NCBI GenBank assembly: GCA_002837195.1 | Contig: KZ478065.1 | Location: 124,001 to 188,000, forward strand | DNA from: Enterobacterales bacterium CwR94 | GTDB lineage: Bacteria > Pseudomonadota > Gammaproteobacteria > Enterobacterales > Enterobacteriaceae | Direction: 5' to 3' | Length of the DNA stretch: 64,000 nt | In this document: positions 35,359 to 46,017 of the stretch, piece after piece | Numbering within the stretch: position 1 is the stretch's first letter | How the letters are laid out: each line of letters begins with the position of its first letter | Translations under genes and position numbers: made by a program | The notes under the pieces: generated by a model | What the model was told of the DNA's origin: nothing | Seen by the model: only the letters and a program-made list of their open reading frames with translations | Database searches by the model: none

Positions 35359-36399
35359 TTACTGGGCACCTAACGTCAGGCGAGCAACCTGGCTATTACG
35401 AATAAAACGACTTAGATCAACCGGTTGACCTTGGAATTGGACAGTGACCGCTGCGGGTGCACCGATTTTTAAACGGTACGGCGCCGTGCCGGACAGGCTG
35501 AGTTTACCACCACTGCGTTGCATTCCGCTAAACAGCTTTTTGCCTGCTGCATCGGTGACTTCTAACCAGCAATCTGCCTTGAAGTCCATCACGATGGCAT
35601 TGGGGTCCGCCGGGGTCTGATTGGCATCTGCATTGGCGGTCGGCAGCCCTGCTTGCTGGGCTGGCGTCGTGCTCTCAACCGGTGCCTGGCTTGGTGAAAC
35701 CACGGCATTCTGCTCTGCAGGCGCAGTAGATTGCGCCGGGGTGTTACCCGCCAGAATGCCTGGTACGCCAGGAGCCTCAACGGCAGGTGCATTGCTGCTG
35801 GTTGCCGCATTATTGGCTGGCGCACTGTTGGCTGGCGCAGCAGACGTGCTTTCCGCTGGCGCGGTTTGGGGTTCTGGCGCGCTCACCGCCGGTTCCGCTG
35901 CACTGTTATCCGTGAGGGGAATCGACTGACTGCTGTCGCTGCTTTCGCTGCTGGTATTCACGCTCAACAAGTCGTCTTGCGAGGCTTTATGGTTTTGCCA
36001 CCACCATGCACCGGTTAAACCCACCACCACAAACAGCACCAGCCAGGTGAAAATCATCAACCAGCCATCACGCTTTTTACGGCGTTTGCCCAGTGAAAAA
36101 CTTTGCATAGGCTGCACTTTTGAGGGGCGAACCGGAGCAGCACTGGCCAGCATCGGCAGAATTTCATCTTCCGGTACATGCACCAGTTTGGCGTAGGAGC
36201 GGATATAACCGCGTAAAAAGGTGGAAGCAAGATCCGCCGGGGTCTTGTCCTCTTCGATATCACGCACCGTGGAGAGTTTCAGACAGAGACGTTCTGCAAC
36301 GTGCTGCTGAGTCAGGCCCATTTTCTCACGGGCAGCACGCAAGCGAGCGCCAGTGGAGGATGCAATTGCTGATGTGTCTTGAGTGGCTTCAGTATTCAT
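35359..36399 (-). CDS. rodZ: Cytoskeletal protein RodZ
   Basis: A bitopic inner-membrane protein that anchors MreB and keeps rod shape. 346 residues (E. coli 337). The N-terminal cytoplasmic helix-turn-helix binds MreB ([20 protein letters not shown]). Membrane helix at about 112-132 ([20 protein letters not shown]). A low-complexity Pro/Ala/Ser/Thr periplasmic linker runs from about 140 to 260, and a beta-rich C-terminal domain covers about 265-346. The linker is strongly repetitive in Ala-Pro, which may vary in length between strains. Confidence 0.97.
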   Translation of the reverse strand: MNTEATQDTSAIASSTGARLRAAREKMGLTQQHVAERLCLKLSTVRDIEEDKTPADLASTFLRGYIRSYAKLVHVPEDEILPMLASAAPVRPSKVQPMQSFSLGKRRKKRDGWLMIFTWLVLFVVVGLTGAWWWQNHKASQDDLLSVNTSSESSDSSQSIPLTDNSAAEPAVSAPEPQTAPAESTSAAPANSAPANNAATSSNAPAVEAPGVPGILAGNTPAQSTAPAEQNAVVSPSQAPVESTTPAQQAGLPTANADANQTPADPNAIVMDFKADCWLEVTDAAGKKLFSGMQRSGGKLSLSGTAPYRLKIGAPAAVTVQFQGQPVDLSRFIRNSQVARLTLGAQ

Positions 36400-36664
36400 T
36401 CGCTAACTAGTACTGGTACTGTATCGATGATGGAAAAAGTAACGTAAACCAACCAGAAAAAAACCAAGCATCAGGTTTACGCGGCGAATCGCGTCTCTGC
36501 ATCATACTGCCTTAAACAGCAAAGAAACGCACCGTAATTGTTGAAAATCCCCAGACAATTCCGTTACGTATCCCTAAAACATAACCAGAGATCACTAACT
36601 GTAGACTGCTCAGCGCAATCATGCCGGGCGTGTACGCACAAAGCCTGCGCGCCCGGCACAAAAC

Positions 36665-37834
36665 TTACATGGCTTTCACGTCAATAGCCTCACCGGCCAT
36701 ACGCTTGCGCATCGTACGTTTGGTGCGGTCAATCACTTCACCGGCCAGTTGTCCGCACGCCGCATCGATATCATCACCGCGGGTTTTACGCACAATGGTC
36801 GTGAAGCCATAATCCATCAGGACTTTGGAGAAGCGATCAACGCGGCTGTTGGAGCTGCGGCCATACGGCGCACCCGGGAAGGGGTTCCACGGAATCAGGT
36901 TGATCTTGCACGGGGTGTCTTTCAACACTTCAGCTAACTGGTGTGCGTTGTCCGTGCTGTCATTAACGTGATCCAGCATCACATACTCAACGGTGACGCG
37001 CCCTTGATTTGCATTGGATTTTTGCAGATAACGACGCACGGCCGACAAGAATGTCTCGATGTTGTACTTTTTATTGATCGGGACAATTTCATCACGAATA
37101 TCATCGTTAGGCGCATGCAGTGAAATAGCCAGCGCCACATCAATCATGTCACCCAATTTATCTAAGGCAGGCACCACGCCAGACGTGGAAAGCGTCACGC
37201 GACGTTTGGATAAGCCAAAACCGAAGTCATCCAGCATGATTTCCATCGCCGGAACCACATTGTTCAGATTGAGCAATGGCTCGCCCATGCCCATCATCAC
37301 CACGTTGGTGATTGGACGCTGGCCTGTCACGCGCGATGCGCCGATGATTTTAGCCGCTCGCCACACCTGACCAATAATTTCAGAGACACGCAAATTACGG
37401 TTAAAGCCCTGCTGCGCCGTCGAGCAAAACTTACACTCCAGCGCACAACCCACCTGGGAAGAGACACACAAGGTGGCGCGATCTTTTTCTGGAATGTAGA
37501 CAGTTTCAACCTGCTGACCACCCACTTTAATGGCCCACTTGATGGTGCCATCCGCGGAACGCTGCTCTTCAGCCACTTCCGGCGCGCGGATCTCTGCCAC
37601 TTGCTTGAGCTTGTTGCGCAGCACTTTGTTGATATCGGTCATCTCATCGAAATCATCGCTGCAGTAGTGATAAATCCACTTCATCACCTGATCGGCGCGG
37701 AACGGTTTTTCACCCATTTCGGCAAAAAACTCGCGCATTTGCTTACGGTTGAGATCGAGGAGATTGATTTTTTCGTTTTTTGGGCTGACTTCAGCAAGGG
37801 AGATGGACGCAGGCGTCACCATGGATTCTGACAT
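36665..37834 (-). CDS. rlmN: 23S rRNA/tRNA adenine-C2 methyltransferase RlmN
   Basis: A dual-specificity radical-SAM methyltransferase that modifies A2503 of 23S rRNA and A37 of tRNAs. 389 residues (E. coli 384). The radical-SAM cluster motif C-x3-C-x2-C is in [20 protein letters not shown] near 130. SAM-binding GEPLLN follows. The methyl-carrying Cys is in the C-terminal region [13 protein letters not shown]. The order rodZ-rlmN-ndk is as in E. coli. A 265-base gap separates it from rodZ. Confidence 0.98.
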   Translation of the reverse strand: MSESMVTPASISLAEVSPKNEKINLLDLNRKQMREFFAEMGEKPFRADQVMKWIYHYCSDDFDEMTDINKVLRNKLKQVAEIRAPEVAEEQRSADGTIKWAIKVGGQQVETVYIPEKDRATLCVSSQVGCALECKFCSTAQQGFNRNLRVSEIIGQVWRAAKIIGASRVTGQRPITNVVMMGMGEPLLNLNNVVPAMEIMLDDFGFGLSKRRVTLSTSGVVPALDKLGDMIDVALAISLHAPNDDIRDEIVPINKKYNIETFLSAVRRYLQKSNANQGRVTVEYVMLDHVNDSTDNAHQLAEVLKDTPCKINLIPWNPFPGAPYGRSSNSRVDRFSKVLMDYGFTTIVRKTRGDDIDAACGQLAGEVIDRTKRTMRKRMAGEAIDVKAM

Positions 37835-37883
37835 AATGTTCTCTGGCCTCGTTGTTACACGTTATGGCGCTGGGTTTATTAAG

Positions 37884-37924
37884 TGAAAAGAAACGCCCCT
37901 GCCGAGCTAAGCTCAACAGGGGCG
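37884..37924 (-). terminator. ndk terminator
   Basis: A stem CGCCCCTG/CAGGGGCG (37894-37901 with 37917-37924), with a small inner GAGC/GCTC stem in the loop. On the minus strand a TTTCTTTTCACTT tract follows. It sits about 100 bases behind ndk and before rlmN. Confidence 0.72.
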
Positions 37925-38021
37925 CGTAATTCTACTACTGGCATCAGCAGGGTGAAAGAGCAGCAGGGAATAAAATTGTAAACCCGTACTTACATCCTGC
38001 TAACGTTAACCCGCTAAATGC

Positions 38022-38453
38022 TTAGCGCGTACGCGGGCAGATTTCGCCTTCGCCAAAGAAATAGGCGATTTCACGGGCTGCAGATTCAGCAGAATCTGAA
38101 CCGTGCGTGGCGTTTTCCGTGAAACTGTCCGCGTAATCTGCACGCAGTGTACCGGCCAGTGCGTTCGCTGGATTGGTTGCGCCCATCAGGTCACGGTGAC
38201 GCTGAACTGCGTTGTCGCCTTCCAGCACGGAAACCACTACCGGACCAGAAGTCATGAATTCAACCAGACCATCAAAGAAAGGTTTGCCCTGATGTTCTGC
38301 ATAGAAGCCTTCAGCTTGCGCTTTGCTCAGGTGCAGCATTTTTGCGCCAACAATTTTAAAGCCTGCGCTTTCAAAACGGTTGTAGATGGAACCAATAACA
38401 TTTTTTGCGACGGCATTTGGCTTAATAATAGAAAAAGTACGTTCGATTGCCAT
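38022..38453 (-). CDS. ndk: Nucleoside diphosphate kinase
   Basis: Balances NTP pools by phosphate transfer through a phospho-histidine. 143 residues from [20 protein letters not shown], the E. coli length; the start at 38453 has GAGG upstream (GAGGTCACCATG) and the longer frame to 38495 is rejected. The catalytic His is in NATHGSDS near 117, flanked by the conserved [20 protein letters not shown]. Nothing unusual. Confidence 0.98.
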   Translation of the reverse strand: MAIERTFSIIKPNAVAKNVIGSIYNRFESAGFKIVGAKMLHLSKAQAEGFYAEHQGKPFFDGLVEFMTSGPVVVSVLEGDNAVQRHRDLMGATNPANALAGTLRADYADSFTENATHGSDSAESAAREIAYFFGEGEICPRTR

Positions 38454-38628
38454 GGTGACCTCTGTTCTTCCTTCCAGATGAGACCGGGAGCGCACGTCCC
38501 GGCCACGAAACGGCGCCGATTATAGGGCCAGTGTCAGTGCTTGCCTATCGGCGCAATGATAATTTATTGAAAAATCTTGATCTCTGTCGCGACTCTGACC
38601 AAACATCCGTTCCAGACCCTACACGACT

Positions 38629-40950
38629 TTACCCGCGGGTAAAAGTCACCGACGCCAGTTGCCCCGCCTCGTCCATCACCACCAACTGATAGTTTCCGGC
38701 ATTTTCCAGCGGCAGGTTCACCGTCGACTTCAGACTATCCTCAGACAGCGGCTCGCCGTTTAGAAACCACCAGCGCTGATTTCCCTGCCCTCCCTGTGAT
38801 GTCACGGAGAGCGTCACTCTTTTTTGACCGGGTAACGGTTGTACGCGTTGGCCCTGCGTCACGCCGGTTAAAATCAGAGGAACCGCATCCCCGCTCTGCA
38901 ACGGTGGACAGCGTTTATCAATCGCAGGTAAGCGCTGTGCACGCCGTTCAGCCGCAGGTAACCAGGGCTCCAGAGGCAATGGCCACAGAATTTGCTCGTG
39001 CACCTGTGCCTGCGGGCAATCCGCGGCGACCCGCAGCCCTGCTGGATTGCGCCAATCGCGCTGGCGCAGCCCGCTTAAGCTCTCCTGACCCGGCGCAAGT
39101 AGCGTCGGTGGCAAGGTTTGGTTGATAGCCCAACTCAAACGACGCTGGCGGCAGTTGCTGTCACCGTTAGGTAAGGGTTGCCCGCCTGGCCAACAAATGG
39201 TTTCTGCACTGACGCTCGCGGGACGCGGGTCGCCTGGCAGGGTGCCGGTTTGACGGTTCATCAGCAGGCTGTTGATCTGATTAAGCACCGGCACTGCCGA
39301 CGCATAGCCATACTGTCCGGCGACCGGCGTTGCATCCGGTCGTCCAACCCAGACGCCGATTAACCAACGCGGATTGAGACCAATCGCCCAGGCATCACGA
39401 TAGCCGTAGCTGGTGCCGGTTTTAATGGCCAATGGCACCACGGCAGGCACAACACCGTTGCCTGGCGGCTGCGCCTCATCCGCTAAAATGCGCCGAATGA
39501 TCCACGCAGCCCCCGGAGACAACAGCGGGCGTTCATGCAGTGCCTGTTCAGGTGTCCAGCGCAATTGCGCCGCCTGTCCCTGACGCGCAAACGCGCTGTA
39601 TGCCGCAACCACTTCATCCAACCGGGTGCCTGTACCGCCCAGCACCATCGAAAGGTTGGGTTGCGCGCCCGCAGGAAAACGCAGCGTCAGCCCAACATTG
39701 CGTAATCGCGCGGCCACATTTTTTGGCCCTAATGCTTCCAGCAGTTGCACCGCAGGCAAATTCAACGAACGCGTTAATGCCAGGCTCGCGCTAACGGGAC
39801 CGCTAAAACCCGTATCGAAATTGCCTGGCCGATAATCACCAAATCGGCGCGGCACATCCTGCAACAACGATTCGCTGTGGATAAGCCCGTCGTCCAGTGC
39901 CATGCCATAAACAAAGGGCTTTAACACTGAGCCTGGCGATCGCACGCTGTCGATCATATCCACATGCCCAAAACGTTGGTTATCCGTGAAATCCACCGAT
40001 CCCACATAACCTTGTACTTTCATGGTGGCGTGATCGACCACCAGCATTGCCAGAGACGTACGCGGCGGCAGTTGATCCTTTAACGTTGCCGCCAGATTTT
40101 CCAGTTGCCGCTGCAGTTCAACATCCAGCGTAGAGACAATTCGCGTTTGTTTACTTTGGGCAGCCAGTCGCCGTGCCAGCAAAGGCGCCATTTGTGGCAC
40201 TTGCCGTGGAGGTAACCACACGGGCTCTTGCCGGATATCCGCGACCTCTGCGGCTGACCAGACCTGATAGTCGGCCAGTCGCTGCAAGACTTTGTTTCTC
40301 GCGGCTTCGGCACGCTCCGGCCAGCGGTCGGGGCGCAAACGGCTGGGTGCCTGCGGGAGCACAGCCAGCAGCGCAGCCTCACCTTTGGTGAGTTGCGAAG
40401 GCGGCTTACCGAGCCAGCTCCAACTGGCCGCGCCGACGCCCTCAATGGTGCCACCAAACGGGGCCCGGTTGAGATAGAGAGTAAGAATGTCGCGCTTGGA
40501 GAGATGCCACTCCAACTGTAACGCACGCCAGGCCTGCACCACTTTCCCACGCAGCGTACGCGGTTGTGGATCGACTAAGCGCGCCACCTGCATGGTCAGG
40601 GTGCTGCCACCGGACACAATGGCGCCGTAGCGAATGTCCTGCCAGGCCGCGCGCAGTAAAGAGAAGGGATTGATGCCTGGATGCTGCCAAAACCAACGAT
40701 CCTCGTAGGTTAGCAAGGCTTCAAGATAGGCCGGTGCGACATCCTCAGGTGTCACAGGATAACGCCAGATGCCATGGCGATCGGCAAACCGCCATAGCGG
40801 CGTGCCATCCTCTGCCACGACCACGCGTGCGGGCTGTACTTCACGTAGCGGCAGCGGATACAGACGATCCAGCCCCACGACCAGCAGCACAGGCAGCAGA
40901 AAAAAAAGCGGCAGCCATCGCCACCGCATTGAGATGCGCCAGCGTTTCAC
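38629..40950 (-). CDS. pbpC: Penicillin-binding protein 1C
   Basis: A bifunctional class A PBP-like peptidoglycan glycosyltransferase. 773 residues (E. coli 770). N-terminal membrane helix at about 11-27 (LPLFFLLPVLLVVGLD). Glycosyltransferase domain with EDRWFWQHPGINPFSLLRAA near 83, then GGSTLTMQVARL. Transpeptidase motifs SPGSVLKPF (SxxK near 340), SLNLPA and KTGTSYGYRD. The BiPBP_C beta domain follows at the C-terminus (about 690-773). It lies directly downstream of yfhM (15 bases), a conserved pairing that suggests cooperation between cell-wall repair and the macroglobulin. Confidence 0.97.
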   Translation of the reverse strand: MKRWRISMRWRWLPLFFLLPVLLVVGLDRLYPLPLREVQPARVVVAEDGTPLWRFADRHGIWRYPVTPEDVAPAYLEALLTYEDRWFWQHPGINPFSLLRAAWQDIRYGAIVSGGSTLTMQVARLVDPQPRTLRGKVVQAWRALQLEWHLSKRDILTLYLNRAPFGGTIEGVGAASWSWLGKPPSQLTKGEAALLAVLPQAPSRLRPDRWPERAEAARNKVLQRLADYQVWSAAEVADIRQEPVWLPPRQVPQMAPLLARRLAAQSKQTRIVSTLDVELQRQLENLAATLKDQLPPRTSLAMLVVDHATMKVQGYVGSVDFTDNQRFGHVDMIDSVRSPGSVLKPFVYGMALDDGLIHSESLLQDVPRRFGDYRPGNFDTGFSGPVSASLALTRSLNLPAVQLLEALGPKNVAARLRNVGLTLRFPAGAQPNLSMVLGGTGTRLDEVVAAYSAFARQGQAAQLRWTPEQALHERPLLSPGAAWIIRRILADEAQPPGNGVVPAVVPLAIKTGTSYGYRDAWAIGLNPRWLIGVWVGRPDATPVAGQYGYASAVPVLNQINSLLMNRQTGTLPGDPRPASVSAETICWPGGQPLPNGDSNCRQRRLSWAINQTLPPTLLAPGQESLSGLRQRDWRNPAGLRVAADCPQAQVHEQILWPLPLEPWLPAAERRAQRLPAIDKRCPPLQSGDAVPLILTGVTQGQRVQPLPGQKRVTLSVTSQGGQGNQRWWFLNGEPLSEDSLKSTVNLPLENAGNYQLVVMDEAGQLASVTFTRG

Positions 40951-40965
40951 TGGCGCAGAGTGCTT

Positions 40966-43900
40966 TTAACGGACATTCAACCACTCCGGTGTGGCACCCA
41001 CGGCACGCCACTCAGGCACGTACATGGATTCAACCTGAGGCGGTGGCAGTCGGTAGCGACCAGGCGTCACAGCACGCGCCAGATACACCAGCGTTGCCGG
41101 ACGATAGCCGTTAACGCTTATCGCCGCCACAAAGCGATCGTCACGGAATTCGATATGCTTAATATCCACCTGCTGCATATCCAACATGCTCTCTTTCAGT
41201 GCATCAGCGCTGTCGCCCAGGCTGGCACTGCTGTCACCCAGATTTTGGTTTTCCAGCTCAAAACCGGCGGGCAGCATGTCGACGACCAACGCATCATTCA
41301 CCTTTTTCTCGGCTGAAACGTTGAGACGCACCAGAACCAACTCTCCGCTACTGACGTTGGCTAAATCGACAGGACGTCCATCCAGCGTGAAAAACTCACG
41401 TGAGATGTCCAGCACATTGCTCATCGGTTTTGGCGCTGAGGTCGGGTAACCCACGACATCAAGGTTGCCATACAGAGGAGCCGCCGTTTCACTGTTCACG
41501 GCAACACCGCGCAGCAATGCTTCTGTTGCCAGCCCCAGTTGTTGCTGCTGAGTTCCGCCGATTGGCGTGGCATTCCCTGCCAGCGTCGCCTGCCAGTTAT
41601 CGGTTTTCGCGTTTTGCAGCGTACGTGCCGCCAGATACAGGGCATTGTTTTCCTGCGTCGAGAACCAACGTTTGCCACGCACCTCTTTGGATAAAGACAG
41701 CAGTAGCTGATTTTGCACTTCTGGCAGCAATTGATATTCCGCCAGCAGAGCAATCATCATGGCCTGGTCGCGAACCAGACTACCGTAATCGCCCAACCAG
41801 TAACTTGCGGTACGCGGTTGCGTCGCACTTTGCATCATCGCCATCTGGGCACGCTGTCCATCGCCCATCAACCGTAATGCAACACCCAATTGCAGTGTGG
41901 CCAGGCCTGAACCGCTCAGATTGCGTTTTTCATACAGCGCGCGCAGTGCGCCCAACGGTGCTTTTTGCTGACGAGCCAACACCAGTCCGGCATAGGCCTG
42001 AACACTGAAGCGGTAGGCTTCAGCGCTGGAACGCCAGCCCTGTTCAATTTGTGCCGGCTCTTGCAGGTAGCGCAACAAACGCGCATTGGCACGCTCGATA
42101 ACGCCCTCAGGCACGCTGTAGCCCGCCTGACTCGCGGTGAATAAGAAGTCGGTGGCGTAAGGGGTTAACCAGAACTCCTCCTCACTCTCACTGCTCCACA
42201 AGCCAAAGCTGCCGTTGTGACGCTGCATTCCGCTCATACGCGCAATGCCGGTTTCTACCGCAGCGCGCCGTTCTTCGTCGGTGCTGCCTTTAATGCCCAT
42301 GGCCGTCAGTTGTGCCTGGCTGGTAAACACCGATGGCCAGATGCCACTGGCGGTCTGCTCCAGACAGCCATACGGATAGGCATACAGCGCCGTGATATAG
42401 CTACCGATGTTCAGTGGAGGACGGTTACTGAGTGACAGTTTGCCCGCCAGCGTATCAGGCTGCAGCCCGGAAAAGGCGACGGCAGGAACCTGCCACTGGG
42501 TATTGGCTTCGATAACGGTATCAAAGTTCAACGTTTCCGCCGGATACGCCGGACGCACGCCGATTTTCCACTGCCGCTGGCTGGCTTTCACCGTTTCACC
42601 CGGCAAATTCAGTCCACTGACGCGAACGCTCACTTCACCGTCGCCAAACCCGGTTTTCGCCGTGACCGGCACGGTCAGGGTCGTACGTTTGCCTTTTTCC
42701 AGCGTCACCGTTTGGCTGGCTACCCCTTTCACGGCGATCAAACCCGAGGCCTGCCAATCGATGGTGAGCGTCTGTGGTAAGTCCGTCAGGTTGGTGAGAT
42801 CCAAGGCCAGTGAAGCGCTGTCACCGGAGGCCAAAAAGCGCGGTGTCGCCAGTTCTGTCACCAGCGGTGCCGCCACGATCATTTTGCGTTCTGCCGCACC
42901 GTAGATTTCATCCGTCCACGCCTGCGCCATTAAACGTAACTCACCGTTAAACGCCGGAATAGGCAGCGATATCGTGCCCACACCCTGCTCATCCAATGTC
43001 ACCGGTTGCAGTTGTTGCGCCACAATATTCACATGCGTGGTGGGCTTTTTACCGCCGCGCATCAGTTCATCGCTGCCATCACCACCAAAACGCAGCGCAG
43101 CAAGACGCCCTCCGCCCTCAATTAACTGACCAAACACATCATATTGATCGGCGTTGTAACGCTTACGTCCAAAAAAGGCCTCAAACGGATCGGGGGTTTT
43201 AAAATCAGTAATGCTCAGCACGCCACTGTCGACGGCGGAGAGCAGCACATGAATTTGCTTCGGCAGTTCGCCGCCCGTGCGTTGTGCCTGTACTTTCACC
43301 GTGATGGTCTGTTCAGGACGCACTTTCGCTGGGGTATCCAGTGTCAGTGCAATACGGCGCGACTCGGCCGCCATCGGCAAATGCAGCAGGCCCACGGCAC
43401 GCTTTGGCGTCGTGCCGGTCGCTTTGTCACCGTCACGCACCACAATGGCACTCAAGTAGAGATCGTGTCGCTGCCATTTGGCATCAATCGGCACATTAAT
43501 CGTCGTGCCGCCTTGCTCCACACTCAGTGGCTGCCACCAGAGCGGGCCCGTGCTGGACTCCACCATCAGGTAGCCTTTACCTGCGGCAGGGGCTTCGATC
43601 TGGACTTTCGCCGTCTCACCCGGCTGATAAGCCGGTTTATCCAGCTTCAGTTTCACCTGATCCGGACGCAGAGCGCCTGTGCCACCGGTGTTATCTTGCC
43701 AGTCATAACCGGCCTGGAAGCGCATGCTGCTGACGATGTTTTCGCCGACCTGCACTTCCAGACGGTAACCGCCCCACTCTACCGGGAAGCTGACTTTGGT
43801 GATGCCGCCAGCGGGAATAGCGATACGCTGCTCATCTTCCTGCAAATCTTTGGCATCGTAACGCGATTGCCAGCCTTCGCCGTCAGAGAAGCTCCAGTAG

Positions 43901-45855
43901 TAATCACGACGCTCGCGAATCAAACGGACATCGACATTCTGCGCGGCCAGTTTCTCGCCTTGCGCATTGGCATAGACGATATCGAATTCAGCCAGGCTGT
44001 TTTCAGGCACCGTCGCCACATCATTGTAACGGTTGCTGCGCCAGTCATAGACGGCTTTATTCGCGAACAGTGGGCGAATCCCCGGCAACGCCGACGCTGG
44101 CCAGATCGCCTGCGTCGCGCGGCGGGTAACAGGACGTCCACCGGTTTCCAGCAGGCTGGCCTGCAGAATCAGCTCTAGTGGCGAGCGCGCTTTTTCCCAT
44201 TGGCTTTCAACATTAATCGACGTCAGCCCGTCATCACTCAGGGCTTCATCGACTTCATCCAGCGACCGTTTCAGGCCTTCTTCCGTGATATCACCAAATT
44301 GATAACCCGGTAATGCCGCGACCGCTTCACGCGCCGGGCGCAGGAAGAGCTGACCTTGTAAACGATTACCCGCTGCCGGTGCGCCATACAAATATTTACC
44401 GGTGACATCAAAGGAGACACTCTCTGCGGGTGACAGCGGTTCTGAGTCGGTGTGTAACGTCAGCGCCATACGCTCCGGCAAAAAGTCTTCTACGTGGAAA
44501 CGCCAGTTACGCGGCTGGTTGTCGCCCAGATTTAACCGTAGTGTCCAGTCCCCGGTCATCGCCGTGTCAGGCAACGCGAAGCGCTGCTGATAAACGCCCT
44601 GCTCGGGTTGCCAGACAAAGGTGCGTGACACTTCACCGTTGGGCTGCACCACTTCAGCCTTTACAGGCTGGGCAGCAACCGGCTTGCCATCAGCGTCACG
44701 CAGCAAGCCATTCACAATCACCGTTTCACCCGGCCGATAGAGATCGCGCGGGCCAAAGACAAAGAATTGTTTATCGAAGCCCTGGGGACCGGTGACGGCA
44801 AATTCAGCCAGATCCAGTGCCGGGTTGTTAAGCGCAATCAGTGAGGTTTGTCCATCACGGAACGCCATCAGCAGTTTGGCTTTTTCCATCACCGGCAGGC
44901 GCGCGTGGCCAACACTGTCACTCTCGATGGTCGCCAGCGGCTGGCCTTTTTCATCCAGCAGACGCAAGCTGACATCGGCGATCGGTTTGCCGGTTTCCAG
45001 ACTTTGCGTGAAGAAATCCATTTGCTGCGGGAAGCGATGCAATGACACACCGATATCACTGATCGTGAACATCGTTGCAGGCATGCTGTAAGAATAGGTA
45101 CCCGCTTGTTTCATAATGGCTAAATAGACACCGGGCTCTTTGAGCTGCTCGATATCACTCAGCGGCAGTTGCAGCTTTTCACGCGTGTTACGCGCCGGGT
45201 TGAGATCAAAGCGGCCGCTGTAGGCCAGCGTGGCCCGGCTCAGTAAATCACGCGTCTCCCACAGGGAGAGATTGCCGCCGTTGTTCCATTCGGCCAAAAA
45301 CGTGGTAAGCGCGGTGTTTTTTATACGGAAGAAATCCACATCCACGTTGGGCACGTTCAGTGCCAGCACGGGCAAACCGGTCAGCTTAATGGGTAATAGC
45401 GAGCCACGACTGGCAAAACCCACCATCGGTTCAATGCTGCGCGTGGTGATGTTTTTGCTGTAGGGCGCATTCAGCTTTTGCCCGTTGGCAGCCTGCAGTT
45501 CCGCGTCGACACGGACGGTGAACTTACGCTCAGGATCCGGGTGGCGGAAACGCAGCACTTTGCCATTCGATGCTAATTCCCAGCCGCCATCAACCTTGCC
45601 TTTCTTGTCATCGGTCAAGTGCACGCGTTGAGAAAAATCTTGTTTATCATCGAGCGGGATGTTGAATGTCAGCACCAGAGCTGCTGCGCCTTCAACCTGT
45701 AATTCAGACAAATCGAGCACGGCTAAGGCTTTAGTGGCGCTTGATGTCGTCGAAGAGGGGGCTGCTTGTGTAGTAAAAGTCGTCAGTGATGCCGCGCCGA
45801 GCAAAGCTCCGCTTATTAGCATCCCTAGCGCCAGTCGATTGAACCGACGTAGCAT
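40966..45855 (-). CDS. yfhM: Bacterial alpha-2-macroglobulin YfhM, thioester type
   Basis: A periplasmic protease-trapping protein. 1629 residues from MLRRFNRLALGMLISGALLG; the frame is open to 46221 but the signal peptide marks 45855. Repeated macroglobulin beta domains fill the N-terminal half. The bait/MG region around 890-1150 includes NREL-type PAFNGELRLMAQAWTDEIYG. The thioester CLEQ is intact at Cys1164 (YPYGCLEQTASG), in the helical TED. The C-terminal receptor-like domain ends VESMYVPEWRAVG. E. coli YfhM is a lipoprotein with a GC lipobox. Here the signal peptide has no cysteine and ends in an AQA-type cleavage site, so the protein looks soluble or differently anchored. It pairs with pbpC. 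Confidence 0.95.
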   Translation of the reverse strand: MLRRFNRLALGMLISGALLGAASLTTFTTQAAPSSTTSSATKALAVLDLSELQVEGAAALVLTFNIPLDDKQDFSQRVHLTDDKKGKVDGGWELASNGKVLRFRHPDPERKFTVRVDAELQAANGQKLNAPYSKNITTRSIEPMVGFASRGSLLPIKLTGLPVLALNVPNVDVDFFRIKNTALTTFLAEWNNGGNLSLWETRDLLSRATLAYSGRFDLNPARNTREKLQLPLSDIEQLKEPGVYLAIMKQAGTYSYSMPATMFTISDIGVSLHRFPQQMDFFTQSLETGKPIADVSLRLLDEKGQPLATIESDSVGHARLPVMEKAKLLMAFRDGQTSLIALNNPALDLAEFAVTGPQGFDKQFFVFGPRDLYRPGETVIVNGLLRDADGKPVAAQPVKAEVVQPNGEVSRTFVWQPEQGVYQQRFALPDTAMTGDWTLRLNLGDNQPRNWRFHVEDFLPERMALTLHTDSEPLSPAESVSFDVTGKYLYGAPAAGNRLQGQLFLRPAREAVAALPGYQFGDITEEGLKRSLDEVDEALSDDGLTSINVESQWEKARSPLELILQASLLETGGRPVTRRATQAIWPASALPGIRPLFANKAVYDWRSNRYNDVATVPENSLAEFDIVYANAQGEKLAAQNVDVRLIRERRDYYWSFSDGEGWQSRYDAKDLQEDEQRIAIPAGGITKVSFPVEWGGYRLEVQVGENIVSSMRFQAGYDWQDNTGGTGALRPDQVKLKLDKPAYQPGETAKVQIEAPAAGKGYLMVESSTGPLWWQPLSVEQGGTTINVPIDAKWQRHDLYLSAIVVRDGDKATGTTPKRAVGLLHLPMAAESRRIALTLDTPAKVRPEQTITVKVQAQRTGGELPKQIHVLLSAVDSGVLSITDFKTPDPFEAFFGRKRYNADQYDVFGQLIEGGGRLAALRFGGDGSDELMRGGKKPTTHVNIVAQQLQPVTLDEQGVGTISLPIPAFNGELRLMAQAWTDEIYGAAERKMIVAAPLVTELATPRFLASGDSASLALDLTNLTDLPQTLTIDWQASGLIAVKGVASQTVTLEKGKRTTLTVPVTAKTGFGDGEVSVRVSGLNLPGETVKASQRQWKIGVRPAYPAETLNFDTVIEANTQWQVPAVAFSGLQPDTLAGKLSLSNRPPLNIGSYITALYAYPYGCLEQTASGIWPSVFTSQAQLTAMGIKGSTDEERRAAVETGIARMSGMQRHNGSFGLWSSESEEEFWLTPYATDFLFTASQAGYSVPEGVIERANARLLRYLQEPAQIEQGWRSSAEAYRFSVQAYAGLVLARQQKAPLGALRALYEKRNLSGSGLATLQLGVALRLMGDGQRAQMAMMQSATQPRTASYWLGDYGSLVRDQAMMIALLAEYQLLPEVQNQLLLSLSKEVRGKRWFSTQENNALYLAARTLQNAKTDNWQATLAGNATPIGGTQQQQLGLATEALLRGVAVNSETAAPLYGNLDVVGYPTSAPKPMSNVLDISREFFTLDGRPVDLANVSSGELVLVRLNVSAEKKVNDALVVDMLPAGFELENQNLGDSSASLGDSADALKESMLDMQQVDIKHIEFRDDRFVAAISVNGYRPATLVYLARAVTPGRYRLPPPQVESMYVPEWRAVGATPEWLNVR

Positions 45856-46017
45856 GGATTCTCCCTGGCCGTCAGGCCGTCCAATTTCAAAAGTGACATT
45901 GAAAAAATTGCACTTAATTTCACATGATAAATACGCCCTTCGCAACGCTTTTCCCTTGAGATTGCGCGCTATATCCCGGACACTGTTTTTTTTCATGAAA
46001 CCCACAAAGAGGTTGCA

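Noticed and set aside
36622-36658. GC-rich stem behind rlmN as a terminator
   Set aside because: 9-bp stem with a long loop and no T run on the minus strand.
43144-44178. 344-codon frame antisense to yfhM
   Set aside because: Lies wholly opposite a conserved gene; composition is the mirror of yfhM codons.
45856-46017. RyfA-like small RNA between yfhM and sseA
   Set aside because: The gap is only 162 bases and shows none of the repeated structure expected.
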